From Gnetum montanum (Eukaryota > Streptophyta > Gnetopsida > Gnetales > Gnetaceae), in contig MNCI01001062.1 of NCBI GenBank assembly GCA_015680685.1, positions 9,607 through 73,606 on the forward strand: 64,000 nucleotides of DNA, in the 5' to 3' direction. The first letter of the stretch is position 1. Each line of letters opens with the position of its first letter. The translations under genes and the position numbers were made by a program. The notes under the pieces are model-generated. The model was not told where the DNA came from. It ran no database searches and worked only from the letters and a program-made list of their open reading frames with translations. Shown here in pieces: positions 48,416 to 58,805 of this stretch.

Positions 48416-50141
48416 TGTGTTGACCAAAATCATTGGCATGAGGCTGGAAGGGAAAAACACACGCTGAAAGATTACTGGAGAGACACAGTCGACCCTGCCT
48501 TCATGTGAGGGCAAGCTGGAAAAGAAAGAAAAGAAGGTAGAGTGCCTTGGATGGTCTGCACACAAATCAACCAAGGCTTACGCTAGGGTTATCGTAACTG
48601 GTGACGTACGAAATGTAAACAAAGCATAATCGCGACGATGTATACAAAAGCGTAAAATAGATAAAAACAGAGCAAACAATGTAATGGAAGGCAATAATGA
48701 ACTGTATTGTATTGCTTAACAAGGATGTGCACTAGTCAAAGCGTAGTTGCATGTGTTTGTGGATGGCAAGTCAAGTGCTAAGCCTCGGAGTGATGTGTTT
48801 ACAGGTGCTTGGATGCTAGGAGCCACATGCGCCCGAGCACCCAAAGTTGCTAGTCGATGCTTCCAAAGCCGTCCACCTCCAAAATTTCCAACCCTCGTTT
48901 ATGTGAATGGACGGGGTATTTATAAGGTTTGGCTAGGCTCAGGTGCGGAATTCATGGATGAGATCAACGGCTGAGAGATGAGAGGGAAATGGATCGTGTG
49001 ACAGGTGTTTGATGGACAGCTGCGTGTGAATTGGACATGCATAGGCAGGCTACGTTCTTGACCAGATGCACTGTATCTTACATCGTGTATCAACTTACGT
49101 AAGCTAGCTTATGCCCATAGAAGAAGATGCAATTTGGAGTGTAAGAGCTTGACAAGCTCATAAATGGTGAAAATTTACAAAAAAAATGATAGTGTACAAC
49201 AAGAGAAATTGAGTCTGGTTCTCCTGGAACTTCTTGATCCATGGATTGATTGCTGCAGGGTGTTGATGTGAGTGGTTTTGTGGCTGTTTGAGGCATTTTT
49301 ATTTCAAAAAAGCTTCTAGCATGAGTTTATTTTGTCTTGGCGTGTCCTCAGCATGTGTTTGGCGTGCTTTTGACTAGGCGTGATCAGTACTCACGCTAGA
49401 CTCACGCTGCCTGTGTGAGTTGAACGTGACCTAAGCATGAGTAAGATGAAAATGATACATTTCATACCAATTGTTGATCTTTGAAGCCTATTCTTTGAGC
49501 ACAATAATTTCCTGATTGTGGTTGACCCTGAGAATGAACTGCATGTTGAAAACTGAGCTTGGATGTGCCTTGATTTGAGCCACTTTTGGTAGTTCACGCT
49601 GGACTCACACTACCAGCATGAGCTAAGCATGACCCTAGCGTGAGTAGCAAAATCTGTGTGATTTTGGACCTGAAGTCTAGAGTTCTAGAGGCTGGGACTT
49701 GAAGTAGTCATCAATGAACCTTGAGGATGACTTGCACCTTCGAAGTCAGATCATTTTGACTTGGTTTTAAGGCTCTTGGAGTTGCTCACACTGGACTCAC
49801 GCTGCCAGCATGAGTTGAATGTGACCTGAGCATGACCAAGAAAATTTATGCAATCTAGCCCGAAATCTGAACTCTCGAATGCTGAAACTTGAAGTGGATA
49901 ATAATGGCCCTATGAAGATCACTTGCACCCTCAGATTGGACCATCTTTGACTTGATCTTGAAGTCATTGGAGTTGCTCACGCTGAGGGCAAGCCTAGCTT
50001 GACAAGCCCAGTGTGAGCAAGCCTACTTGACAAGCCCGACTTGAGTTCCATGCCTTAGTCAAAATTTTGCCACCCAAAAGCTCCAAAAGGCTCTAAATTG
50101 TTCTCGTTTCAAAGTGCTGAGCCGAAATTAATGGTGTTTCG
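48416..50141 (-). repeat. Element C 5' LTR
   Basis: Begins TGTGTTGACC and ends GTGTTTCG (CA mutated to CG), followed by ACATG (50142-50146). TATA box TATAAATA on minus at 48917-48924. U3 word array CACGCT/AGCGTG at about 49310-50045. It differs from the partner at 19 of the first 161 bases by hand count. Confidence 0.9.
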
Positions 50142-50146
50142 ACATG

Positions 50147-51126
50147 CATCTTGAAAGGCTTGGAGATGATTTTGTGGATCAGCATCATATCCTCTCTCAA
50201 ACCAAGGGATGTTGTTCATATCTAGCCTCTTTATTCTGCTGTCCTTCACGTGCCTTGTTGGAATCCTCACAGCCTCTGCAATATTTAACATGTCCCAAGT
50301 AGCAAATAGAGGTTCATCAAGGCCATGATAGTGGTGCCTATGATGTTTCATACGAGCCCTTCTTTCTTGATGATGGGCCTCTCTGGATTGCCCATGTCTT
50401 CAGTCATGATTTTCCTGATGGTCTCTTCTATTGTTTTGGTCCCGTCAGTCACCTCCATCATGATTATTTCATCTATGGCCATGATTTTGAACTCGATGAA
50501 GAAGAAGATGACGATCAAGGGGAAGAAGAAGGAGAACTTGCTCTGCACTAGTGCCTATCATCCTTCCTTTGATGCTTGCACCCACAATCGCAATCATGAT
50601 CTCCTTTGTCCTCTTTTTCTTGACTTGCTTCATTGGATCCATTTTGACCAAAACCTAGATTATGGACTATGGATTGTACATTCTGGTTGAGGGTTCCTTA
50701 AACAAAGTTAAAGAGAGGAGAATCACTAAAGAAATGGTCGCCTTCATCAATTGGGCCAAGCGGAGGTGGAAAGATGTTTGACCCCTTGCCCTTCATAAGT
50801 TCATGTTGGTGCTCCAGTTGTCGATCCCTTAATCTTTGCACTTCAGTGGGATGATAGTCCCTTGAGTCGAGATCTCGCATCTTGTATTCTCCGTGGAGAT
50901 GTTGAAGCTTGTGTCATGCTAGCATTAGTTGGAGCATTTCTAGAACAGATTAGTCAAGTGGCAACACAATGTTGCCTTCCATATCGCGCCACTGCATTAG
51001 TTCATCTTGATGTAAGATGAAGGTACATTCCGAGACATACTCATCGGGATGAGCATATACCACTTGGTATTGTTGAGGCACTTGAATTGCCCTGGGCGAA
51101 GATGGGCTCCTATGAGAAGAAGACAT
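50147..51126 (-). pseudogene. Element D gag, 5' half (right of the C insertion)
   Basis: The ATG at 51124-51126 opens MSSSHRSPSSPRA, then VVYAHPDEYVSECTFILHQ and MQWRDMEGNIVLPLD followed by a TAA. A later piece is PWFERGYDADPQNHLQAFQ, ending where C is inserted. The same N-terminal wording (YAHPxxYxxxxTFILHxDE) occurs in F1 and F2, showing a shared family. Stops make it inactive. Confidence 0.82.
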
Positions 51127-51270
51127 TTTGTGTTAATAAATAGTGTGTAGTTAAGATTTAATTTAATGATAATAATAATAATTTTTGTTTTTGTAGGATT
51201 TGACTCTTTGGGTTTCGAACAACGAGGTTACTAAATTTCACTAGGCTTAGATAGTGCACAAAGAACTACA

Positions 51271-51289
51271 CTCCCCAGTAATGGCGCCA
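51271..51289 (-). promoter_or_regulatory. Element D primer binding site
   Basis: The minus strand reads TGGCGCCATTACTGGGGAG next to the 5' LTR. This closely resembles TGGCGCCGTTGCCGGGGA, the tRNA-Asp primer site typical of Athila elements. Confidence 0.8.
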
Positions 51290-51290
51290 A

Positions 51291-52158
51291 TGATGAGTGG
51301 CAAGGTACCCCTATGCCCAACCATATGAATCACAAGCATTCATGTGCAATCCGGTCGAATTCTGTAGACTATAGTTACTAAATACACTAGAGCTAAACAG
51401 TGTATATGTGTTGTTCGTTCATTGTCTTCCTAGTCCCACTTGTGGAATGCAATTTTATGGTTAAGTGTGACTGAGGTATAAGATTTTTATTATTTTTGTT
51501 TTTATAAAATTACTCACCTAGAACAAGAATAAAAGTAGGAGTGATTAAAATTAAAAGTGATTAATTGCTAAGGAAACTAAAGTCTAATCTAGCCGAACAT
51601 AAGTAACCGTTCCCACTTTCCGAACACATCTTGAACTTCGTGCAAACACTGCTAGGCTATCAAACGCTAATCGTTTTTGAGCTACTAAATGTCACATGTA
51701 TGCTCGAAGTGGTTGTGCTTGTGTAATTTAACGATTTGCTTAATTGATCAAAATGAATTGTTGTGCTAGCAACATGAAGGTAAAGTGCATAAAATAAAAT
51801 ATAAATGCATGAGAAAGGAAATCTCAAGTGCTGCAAGGAATGGATCAAAGAACTCGTCTTTATTGCCAACACAATGGTGTGCTCAGGTACATCAATGCTT
51901 GAATAAAGATCTGTTCACACTTAGACCTCCTACTGCAGGCACTTGGAAAATATTCTAACTTTCAAATGGACAAACTGCAAGAGCTTCGCTACTAACTGCT
52001 AAAAGCGTACTCCCAATTGTGTGCCTGGGCGTGGTATTTATAGACCCGAGAGTAACCTTGCGATATCGAATGTACGATATCGCATCTTGGGCCACGATAT
52101 CACGTACCCGATATTGTAGCCACCCTGATATCGGAGTGATGAAAAATACGATTTATCA
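51291..52158 (-). repeat. Element D 5' LTR
   Basis: 868 bp, paired with 14619-15515. TATA box TATAAATA on minus at 52035-52042, with GATATC word cluster at about 52060-52135. Followed by ATGAG, the right copy of the target duplication. Confidence 0.9.
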
Positions 52159-52163
52159 ATGAG

Positions 52164-53566
52164 GAAGCATCATATGTTGTATGTTAAGAAGCTAAAGGTT
52201 AAGATGATGTTTTATAGAAGAATTACTATCATAGCACTTGTCTTAGGATGAAAATTGTGTTGCAATATCATAGTTGCAATAAATGTCTATAAATATGATT
52301 CACCTATTGCATTTATGACACCATTTGATCAATGTACTCAAATTCTTGTAGTTTGTGTTCTCAATTCCTTGTAGTAGTCAACAAGTGCCTGTAGTGTAAA
52401 TTTGAGTTAATTGTATGGAGTTTTATTCAAGTGGCTCATACTTGGATACAATCCATGAACAACAGTAAGTTACAATACTTTGACTTAGAATAGATTTACT
52501 TTCATTGCAATTTATTTTCCCATGCAACGCAGGTTAACATTTATGCTTTTAATGCACATTAATGAATTGGTGGAATGAGGGTAACCAATCCTAAGTCTAA
52601 ACATGTATTTGGTTGGTAACCTCAGTAGCGCTATTGGTTGGTTAGCCCAATAACATAATGGTTGGTAATCTTAATAGTGGATACGTGAGTCTAGGACATG
52701 AATGACAAGTTGGGAATGGATACTCATCATCTTATACTAGTTTAGGATTTATCTTCATTGTTAGTAACTAGCTTAATTAATTAATTAATTTCCATGTTTG
52801 CATTTAGCTTAGTCACCTTACCTTAGACTAAACCATACACACTAAGAGTCACTAGTCCAAGTGGGAAGATAACAATATGTGACCTCATGTTTACCTAGAT
52901 ACTATGCTAGTTTCATCTATGAATTACAACATAGTCTTTCGCAACACTTGTGGATTGTATAGTTGAGTGTTGGATGTACTCACCGCTCATCATTGGTATT
53001 TTTGCTTGAGATGGTGCTAGTGATCTAGATTAGTTATATAAGAAATGATCATTATAAAAGTATTAATGATTTATCTATTAAGGAAATTTAATATTTTAAG
53101 TTACACACATGCATTATTGATTGAAACATGACTTTTTCACATAATACTAACAACCCACTACATGATGAAGACTAACAACCCACTACATGATGAAAACACT
53201 AGTAGGGCCAATGATAAGATTCATATTGGAGAAGACTAGAACAAACCATTGCAATCTAGAATTTGGTATGCTCATTCAAACCTTTACTATCCTAATTTTA
53301 CCTTTATCTCCCACTACAATAAACAATATAGGCAGAGGGACTTGCAAGGCAATATTGTATTGTTGCTTGATTATTCATTATTGCTTCAAGTTGCTTTGCT
53401 AAGGTTTGGTCTTGGCCATAGCTATAGAGGCTATCGTGTTATTAAAAACATGTCTAGACCATATCAGTCCAAATTTGAATGTGAAAAGGGCACAGACACA
53501 ATTTACTTGGCATCACACTTCAAGGACATAGACACAATTTACCTGACATCACACTTCAAGGACATA
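52164..53566 (+). mobile_element. F1: truncated Athila-like element, 5' LTR part and gag start
   Basis: The LTR part ends CTCATCA at 52992, with TATAAATA at 52288-52295. It is followed by TTGGTATTTTTGCTTGAG, which looks like a decayed tRNA-Asp primer site. Gag-like translation then begins: IWYAHSNLYYPNFTFISHYN (near 53260) and LQGNIVLLLD, homologous to D and F2. A perfect 24-base duplication is near 53150-53195 and a 36 bp one at 53495-53566. No pol follows, and D's 5' LTR abuts its left edge. Confidence 0.7.
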
Positions 53567-53575
53567 GAATACTAG
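53249..53575 (+). pseudogene. F1 gag N-terminal fragment
   Basis: About 108 open codons, homologous along their length to the F2 gag fragment and the first part of D gag (WYAHSNLYYPNFTFI; DLQGNIVLLLD). The end contains the duplicated peptide DTIYLxSHFKD, caused by a 36 bp tandem duplication. It is not a host gene. Confidence 0.65.
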
Positions 53576-53639
53576 CTTGAGATGTTCAATTGTCACCAAT
53601 CTACCAATAAGACCACCCGCCAATAAAGGTCACCACATT

Positions 53640-53785
53640 GTCTACCTCTATAACTTTATAACTCTCATCCCATTTGAATGAGTCCATTTCGAATTTTATA
53701 ATTCAACATTAGCCACAAGAATCAAACCCATGATTAGAGCTTTTAAATCAAGAACCTTCTCACTAGGCCAACACCTCATTTTTAT
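53640..53785 (-). mobile_element. tRNA-derived SINE candidate
   Basis: On the minus strand a box A-like TTGGCCTAGTGA (complement of 53760-53771) is followed about 30 bases later by a box B-like GGGTTTGATTCTT (complement of 53717-53729). The spacing is that of an internal pol III promoter. The region cannot fold as a complete tRNA by eye, which favours a SINE. Ends are uncertain. Confidence 0.45.
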
Positions 53786-54561
53786 ATCATGAATACTTTG
53801 TTTCCTCTAGAATGGTTCTTAGAGCTTGGCTAAGATCCCCACTAAGTGTCAAAGCTAACCTTTTGAGGAACAACACCTCGGCTTAAACCCACAACGTCTT
53901 TCCGCTTGATAATAATTAATAATCCCTAAACTGTATTAATTATTATTGTAATGATATATGCACAATGATTCTGAAAAATTTTAGCTAAGACTCTTTTAGT
54001 ATCAAGCTCGACAATTTTATCAATGATCTCTTACAAAAGGATTTCTGCAGGACAAACATTTAAATTCAAGTTACTCTACGTTTCAACTGTATAAAAACAA
54101 AATAAAGATATGCTTTTGCTAAATTTTAATTCAAACAGCATCGAATGTTTTTCGTGGAAGTTCTATGGGTGCAACATTTCTTAAGCTGGATTCTCTTCTC
54201 AAGGTAATATCTGCTGAAATGTTACATATAGTTGGATTTTTGGCATGCACAGTTTGAAACGCAGCCGTCTTGTGTTAAAAACTCGTATTCCATTTTTCAT
54301 CCCACCCTGATTAACAACATTTTTTCAGATTCCACTTCCAACCTGAACTATACTCAAGATATTTCATATTCCAATTGCAACCTAAACTATACTCAGATAT
54401 TCTAGAAAAATTCTTTTTCATGGCAGAAAACATGTTCTCCTTTACAAAGAATGCCAATTAAGGAGAATCTAGATTTGATCAAACAGATAAAAACACCCTC
54501 TCGAAGAAAAATTAGGAGAACCCTGCCATGCAAGTACAAATTTATGCATGCTTCAACTATC
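53786..54561. other. Spacer downstream of the chloroplast RNP gene
   Basis: No gene is recognised. It should contain the 3' UTR and polyadenylation region of the minus-strand gene ending at 54562. No clear AATAAA was found on the minus strand. Confidence 0.4.
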
Positions 54562-56188
54562 TTAAAACCTTGGACGCCTGGCTTCAGATGCTTGCACTCG
54601 TATTTGCCTGCCATCCAAGTGCTGCGGAAATTCGAGAGAAAAGTCCTAAACTTGAGTAAAAAATTAAAATTTTCCCAAGAATTCATATTCAAATTCAAGT
54701 GTGGATTCAAGAACATGACATTTAACTCTTCTAGCAATGGTGGTGTTTGACAGAAACTTACCATTCCGTTGAGGGAAGATATGGCCTGCTCCACTTCTTC
54801 TGCTGAAGACATAGTGACAAAGCCAAATCCTCTGGACCTTCCAGTTTCCCTATCATAAACAACTCTGGCTTCCAGGACATTGCCATAGTCACCGAACAGC
54901 TGTTCCAGGCTAAGCTGATCAGCAGCCCATGGAAGGTTACCCACAAACAGTCTGTTGGGAGAATCCATGAAGTTGCTGCCAGATCTTTCTCCTATTCCGA
55001 ATTCATTCCTGAAACCACCCCTTTCTCTTGGTGGCGGTGGACCTGCATTAACCCTCAATGCCCTGCCCTGCAATTCCTGCGCCACCCAACAAAAAATGAC
55101 TAAGAAACAGGAACACACAAAAACATAGAGCAATTAAGAAACTTACCTTGAAAAACAATACCAATCTAATTGTTTAACTCGTCTAAAGAGGAAGAAATCT
55201 TCCTTTCTTCAGCAGAAACATTGGTCTTATTTGTGAGCAAAATGTGCAGGAAGAGAAGGAAAAGAGGGTCTTACAAATCCATTGAATTTCTCAGCCGCTG
55301 CATCTGCTCCCTCCCGCAATGCCATGGTCACAAATCCGAATCCTCGGCTTCTTCCTGTAGCTCGGTCGTAGATAACCTGCACAGCAGCATCCCTATCATT
55401 ACACCAAAGAAAACCAAAAAATGCAAATGAAACTTAAAAACAAAAAGAAAAGACAGAATCACCAATTATGTTTTCCACTCGTAAAATCAAAATATGATCT
55501 TGCGGAAAAAATTCGCCTTCTGCTACCAATAATACTCTATACAAATTTGCAGAACAAGCAGAAACACCAGTTCAAACACTGGACTCAAACTTCCAGCAAC
55601 AAAGAGAACCGTTAAAACCTAGTTTAAAGACGAAACAAGCAGAATAAATGACAGAGAGAGCTTGAAAAGTAGATCAAGATGAAATATTGATAATAAAAAA
55701 CTCATAAACAAGACACAATCTACCTCGACCATATTTACTTCGCCAGCCTCCTGGAACAGCTCCGCAAGCTGAGCGCTGTCGACGCTGAAAGGAAGATTCC
55801 CTACGAAAACTTTGAATCCTTCAGAACCGGCAGCAGCACTGGAGTCATCATTTCCACGCAAAATGTTATAATTTTCATCAGAGTTATCATTCTCAGGCAA
55901 AATGTCGTCTTGTTCTTGTCCTTGTTCCTCTCCGAAATCTCCGCCTTGTTCTTGATTAACGCCGGTCTCCGAAGACACGGAAACCCTTGTTCTTGTGAAA
56001 TAAGACAAACGACGATTGTTCTGTCCTGCGATGATGCTCAAACACAAACGAGGAAAGCTTTTCGCAAACGCGGATTTTGGTGCGACTGAATTCCTTTGAG
56101 TTTGAACAGACGGAAACAGCACACGGACAACCGACGATGGAAGAAGCGTCCTGCTGGCGGTTGCACCTTCCGTAAGAGCATATGCCAT
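54562..56188 (-). CDS. Chloroplast ribonucleoprotein with two RRMs (CP29/CP31 type), four exons
   Basis: Exons (minus): 56188-55724, 55376-55275, 55076-54762, 54621-54562. All introns are GT-AG in phase 0; 942 nt, 313 aa, a normal length. Residues 1 to about 70 are Ser/Arg-rich without acidic residues after position 7, as in a plastid transit peptide. An acidic stretch follows (about 79-115). RRM1 (about 125-200) has VFVGNLPF (RNP2) and RGFGFVTM (RNP1); RRM2 (about 230-306) has LFVGNLPW and RGFGFVTM. The linker starts NAGPPPPRERGG and the protein ends EARRPRF, closest in my memory to CP29 proteins. Members of this family bind many chloroplast mRNAs, stabilise them and assist C-to-U editing. 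The last exon is only 60 nt (LDGRQIRVQASEA), so reading on past exon 3 would give a false C-terminus. The start is the ATG at 56188; a longer frame lacks an ATG. Confidence 0.93.
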
Positions 56189-56640
56189 TGAATTGATCAG
56201 ACTGGATTCGATTAGGGCACCCAAGCAATATTCTTGTTGCAGAACGGAACCAAGATACTACAGGGACTGAATTTTTAGAGCTGAGAGCTTCTTGTTTGTT
56301 TGCAGGGAAGGGTTTTAGAAAGGGATAAGATGGACCAGAATGGACTGGATATTTGGCAAACACGCAGAGATGGATACTTCTGTGGTGAGATTACTTGATC
56401 TGATGCTGGCCGAGTGAGCGCTGGGGCATGTGTGATTCATTCCATAGCTTCGGATATGGATATGAAATTTGCGTGATGCGTAGCAGCTTTTGACTCTCCC
56501 CTGCATTGTGACCTCTTCCAACACTTAAAGGCAGAGAACCTGAAATTGGGTCATGAGCTTTGAATCCTGCAAATGACATTTTTATCAACGATCCCATATG
56601 GTAATAAGAGAAATGGAAATGGAGGTTTGGGAGTCCAGGC
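56189..56640 (-). promoter_or_regulatory. Upstream region of the chloroplast RNP gene
   Basis: This is the presumed 5' UTR and promoter on the minus strand. It is less AT-rich than the flank beyond 56640. Overlapping short open frames (56315-56597) have no family features. I see no decisive core promoter motif. Confidence 0.35.
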
Positions 56641-56989
56641 AGTGGCTTGAGATTGAGGGGTAATTTGTTTCTTTTCCTTTTTTTATTCTAAAAAAAATTC
56701 TAGTTAGGGTTTAGTATTATGGTGTTTGTTAGGCTTATTTTTTAAAAGCTTCATTTTAAAGGAGAAATAAAAAAATTGCTTTTCAAATTAAGTAGATCCT
56801 TTTTTATTAAAGATGCATGAAGCGTTTAAAATCCAAGCCTATTATTAATTCTTATAAACACATTTTCATTGAAATCTTTGTTGATAGTTTGTGATACATG
56901 GATATTTCATGTTATAAAGAAGACATCTAGGTTCATGATACCCAAATGAGCCTTGCAAATACAAATAGGTAAATCTTGATGAATCAAAT

Positions 56990-57160
56990 GAGTTGTTAGC
57001 CTAGTGGTAAAACACTTAATTTTAAAGTTATAGGTCATGGGTTTGGTTCTGGTGGGCAATACTAAGTTATATAAAGTTCTAATTAGACTATATATCTTAG
57101 GGTGTACCTATGTTTCACTTATTTCAAGGTTTGACACCCATACCCAAAAAATATATATAT
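56990..57160 (+). mobile_element. tRNA-derived SINE candidate
   Basis: A box A-like TTAGCCTAGTGG at 56996-57007 and a box B-like GTTTGGTTCT at 57041-57050 are about 33 bases apart, followed by a non-tRNA body and an A/T-rich tail near 57147-57175. This matches a plant SINE head; the 53.7 kb copy has the same two boxes on the other strand. Confidence 0.45.
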
Positions 57161-57179
57161 TAAAAATAAAAATTCAAAG

Positions 57180-58805
57180 TCCAAAAGCTAAAGAGTACAA
57201 TGAGGAGAAACTTCAAATCAACAAAAAGAAAAGGCCCAAGGATTTTGGGGATGTCTCTTCAAGTTTTCATCCTTACAATTGGTGAGACATCAATAAAACA
57301 TGGTACATCAACACATCCTTGTTATATGTCAACATTGATGCAATCATTGCCTATATAAATACGTGAATCCCTCACATTTATTGCACATTTTCAATCATAG
57401 TCTTAGCTGAACTCTTGTAGTTTCCTTTCCCTAATGTTAGAATATTTTCTCTCAAAGTGTGGATCTAAGAGATTATACGGAGTTTTATTCAAATGCTCAT
57501 TGACTTGAACACATTCGCATGACGGCAATAAAATCAAGATTTCCTATATCCATTGCAATACTTGGACTAGCTTATCTTTACTTTCCTGTACTTTACTTGC
57601 ATTTTACATTACTATTAGTAATTAAGTAATCAATATTATTAAGCTTATTAATCATAAATACATGAGTACGACCACTTTGAGCATAACGTGTTAACGTTTA
57701 CTAATCCCAACAATGGATATTTGATACGCCCAATAATAACCACTTGGTAACCCAATAGTGTTAACACTAATTCAGGATGTGTATAACAAATGGGAACGGT
57801 TACTCCACATTAGGATACTTACTAAATTAGCTGATTAGTTAAATAATTAATTAGCCACTTGGATAACTAAGTCTACAAAGTTTAATCAAACTGCTAGTGA
57901 ACATTTGTGATTTGCATGGTTGGGCATAGGGGATACCTGCTGCTCATCATTAACGTTGTTGTTGGGAACTTAGTTCTACGAAGTTGGTGAAATATTAGTA
58001 ACTAGTAAATTCATAAACAAGCATTGTGAGAAGAACATAATGAAGTATCTCTCATAATAATAGTAATATTATCCTCAAGCACACTTATGTCTATTTTTGC
58101 AATGGCCTCTGCTCATAGAAAGGAATCTCCACCACATGATGACAAAAACAATAGGCAATAGGAGAGGACACCAAAAACCATTAGCGAAAAGCCTCAACAA
58201 TTGAAAATTATTTACGCCCATCCAAATTCCTATTATCCAGACTTCACATTCATTCTCCATCGAGATGAGCAATTGCATTGGAGGGACATGCACAATAGCA
58301 TTGTGTTACCTCTTAATCGATCCATTCCTGTCATGCTCATGAACCAACTCATGAGATTGGGTGTTGAAGCAACAAGGCCTAAATATGAAGTGACAGATCA
58401 AATCTCCAGGGACTACCAACCTATGAAAGTGCAGTTTCACAAAGACAAATGCATGGAGACCTACTATGAAGCCTCCAAGGACAAGCATATCTCAACACCA
58501 TTATTCCTACAATAGCATAAAGAGGGTGAGTATTTCTCTTTTGGCCTATCAATACATAAATTCTCCTTTTTTTGAGGAGGACACCCTTCACCAACGATTG
58601 CAAACAACCTTGGAAAACCTTGATGATGGAAAGACAAGGTCCAAAGACCAAGAAGTCTTAAATGACAAATCTCATAGTCATTCCTCTAAGGACAAGGAGA
58701 ATGACAAAGAGAAGGATAAAGATAAAAAGAAGGATCAAGACAAGGACCAAAAAATATGGACTAGAAGGTATTGTTCTCCTAGTCCTCCCTCTTCATCATC
58801 CTCCT
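57180..58805 (+). mobile_element. F2: truncated Athila-like element, LTR and gag start
   Basis: The LTR ends CTCATCA at 57949, with TATATAAATA at about 57352-57361. Next to it TTAACGTTGTTGTTGGGAAC looks like a G-to-A/C-to-T decayed TTGGCGCC primer site. Gag starts at ATG 58102 (MASAHRKESPPH, compare MSSSHRSPSSP in D). Element E interrupts it at 58806. The LTR's left edge is uncertain. Confidence 0.7.
58102..58800 (+). pseudogene. F2 gag fragment
   Basis: After an early TAG near 58160 the frame gives IIYAHPNSYYPDFTFILHRD, WRDMHNSIVLPLNRS and RDYQPMKVQFHKDK, homologous to D gag (YAHPDEYVSECTFILHQDE, WRDMEGNIVLPLD, RDYHPTEVQRLRD). A Lys/Asp-rich segment follows near 58690-58755. It is cut by element E and is dead. 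Confidence 0.72.

Larger units (their letters stand above)
22705..50141 (-). mobile_element. Element C: Tat-type Ty3/gypsy retrotransposon inserted into D
   Basis: The LTRs are 22705-24464 (3') and 48416-50141 (5'), flanked by identical ACATG duplications. The primer-binding-site-like block is at 48391-48409 and a polypurine tract (AACAAAGAGGGACCAA on minus) abuts the 3' LTR. Minus-strand gag-PR spans 30832-27268, but most of RT, RNase H and IN is deleted. Only the IN end (about 26000-26505) is left, fused to the tail of an opposite-strand gene. Element B interrupts the 5' region at 31433-48294. Without B the element is about 10.6 kb including 354 N. Confidence 0.88.
14619..52158 (-). mobile_element. 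Element D: Athila-type Ty3/gypsy retrotransposon (outermost of the nest)
   Basis: The LTRs are 14619-15515 (3') and 51291-52158 (5'), both beginning TGATGAGTG on the plus strand and ending TTTATCA. Flanks GTGAG (14614-14618) and ATGAG (52159-52163) are a 4-of-5 matching target duplication. The primer binding site, polypurine tract and order gag, PR, RT, RNase H, IN on the minus strand define an LTR element. RT and RNase H wording (VFMDDFS, GVENVVVNHL) matches the Athila lineage. Without inserted element C it is about 10.1 kb. Many stops and frameshifts make it non-autonomous. Confidence 0.9.

Noticed and set aside
56996-57050. tRNA gene
   Set aside because: Box A and box B are recognisable but no acceptor stem or complete cloverleaf can be formed by eye; a tRNA-derived SINE fits better.
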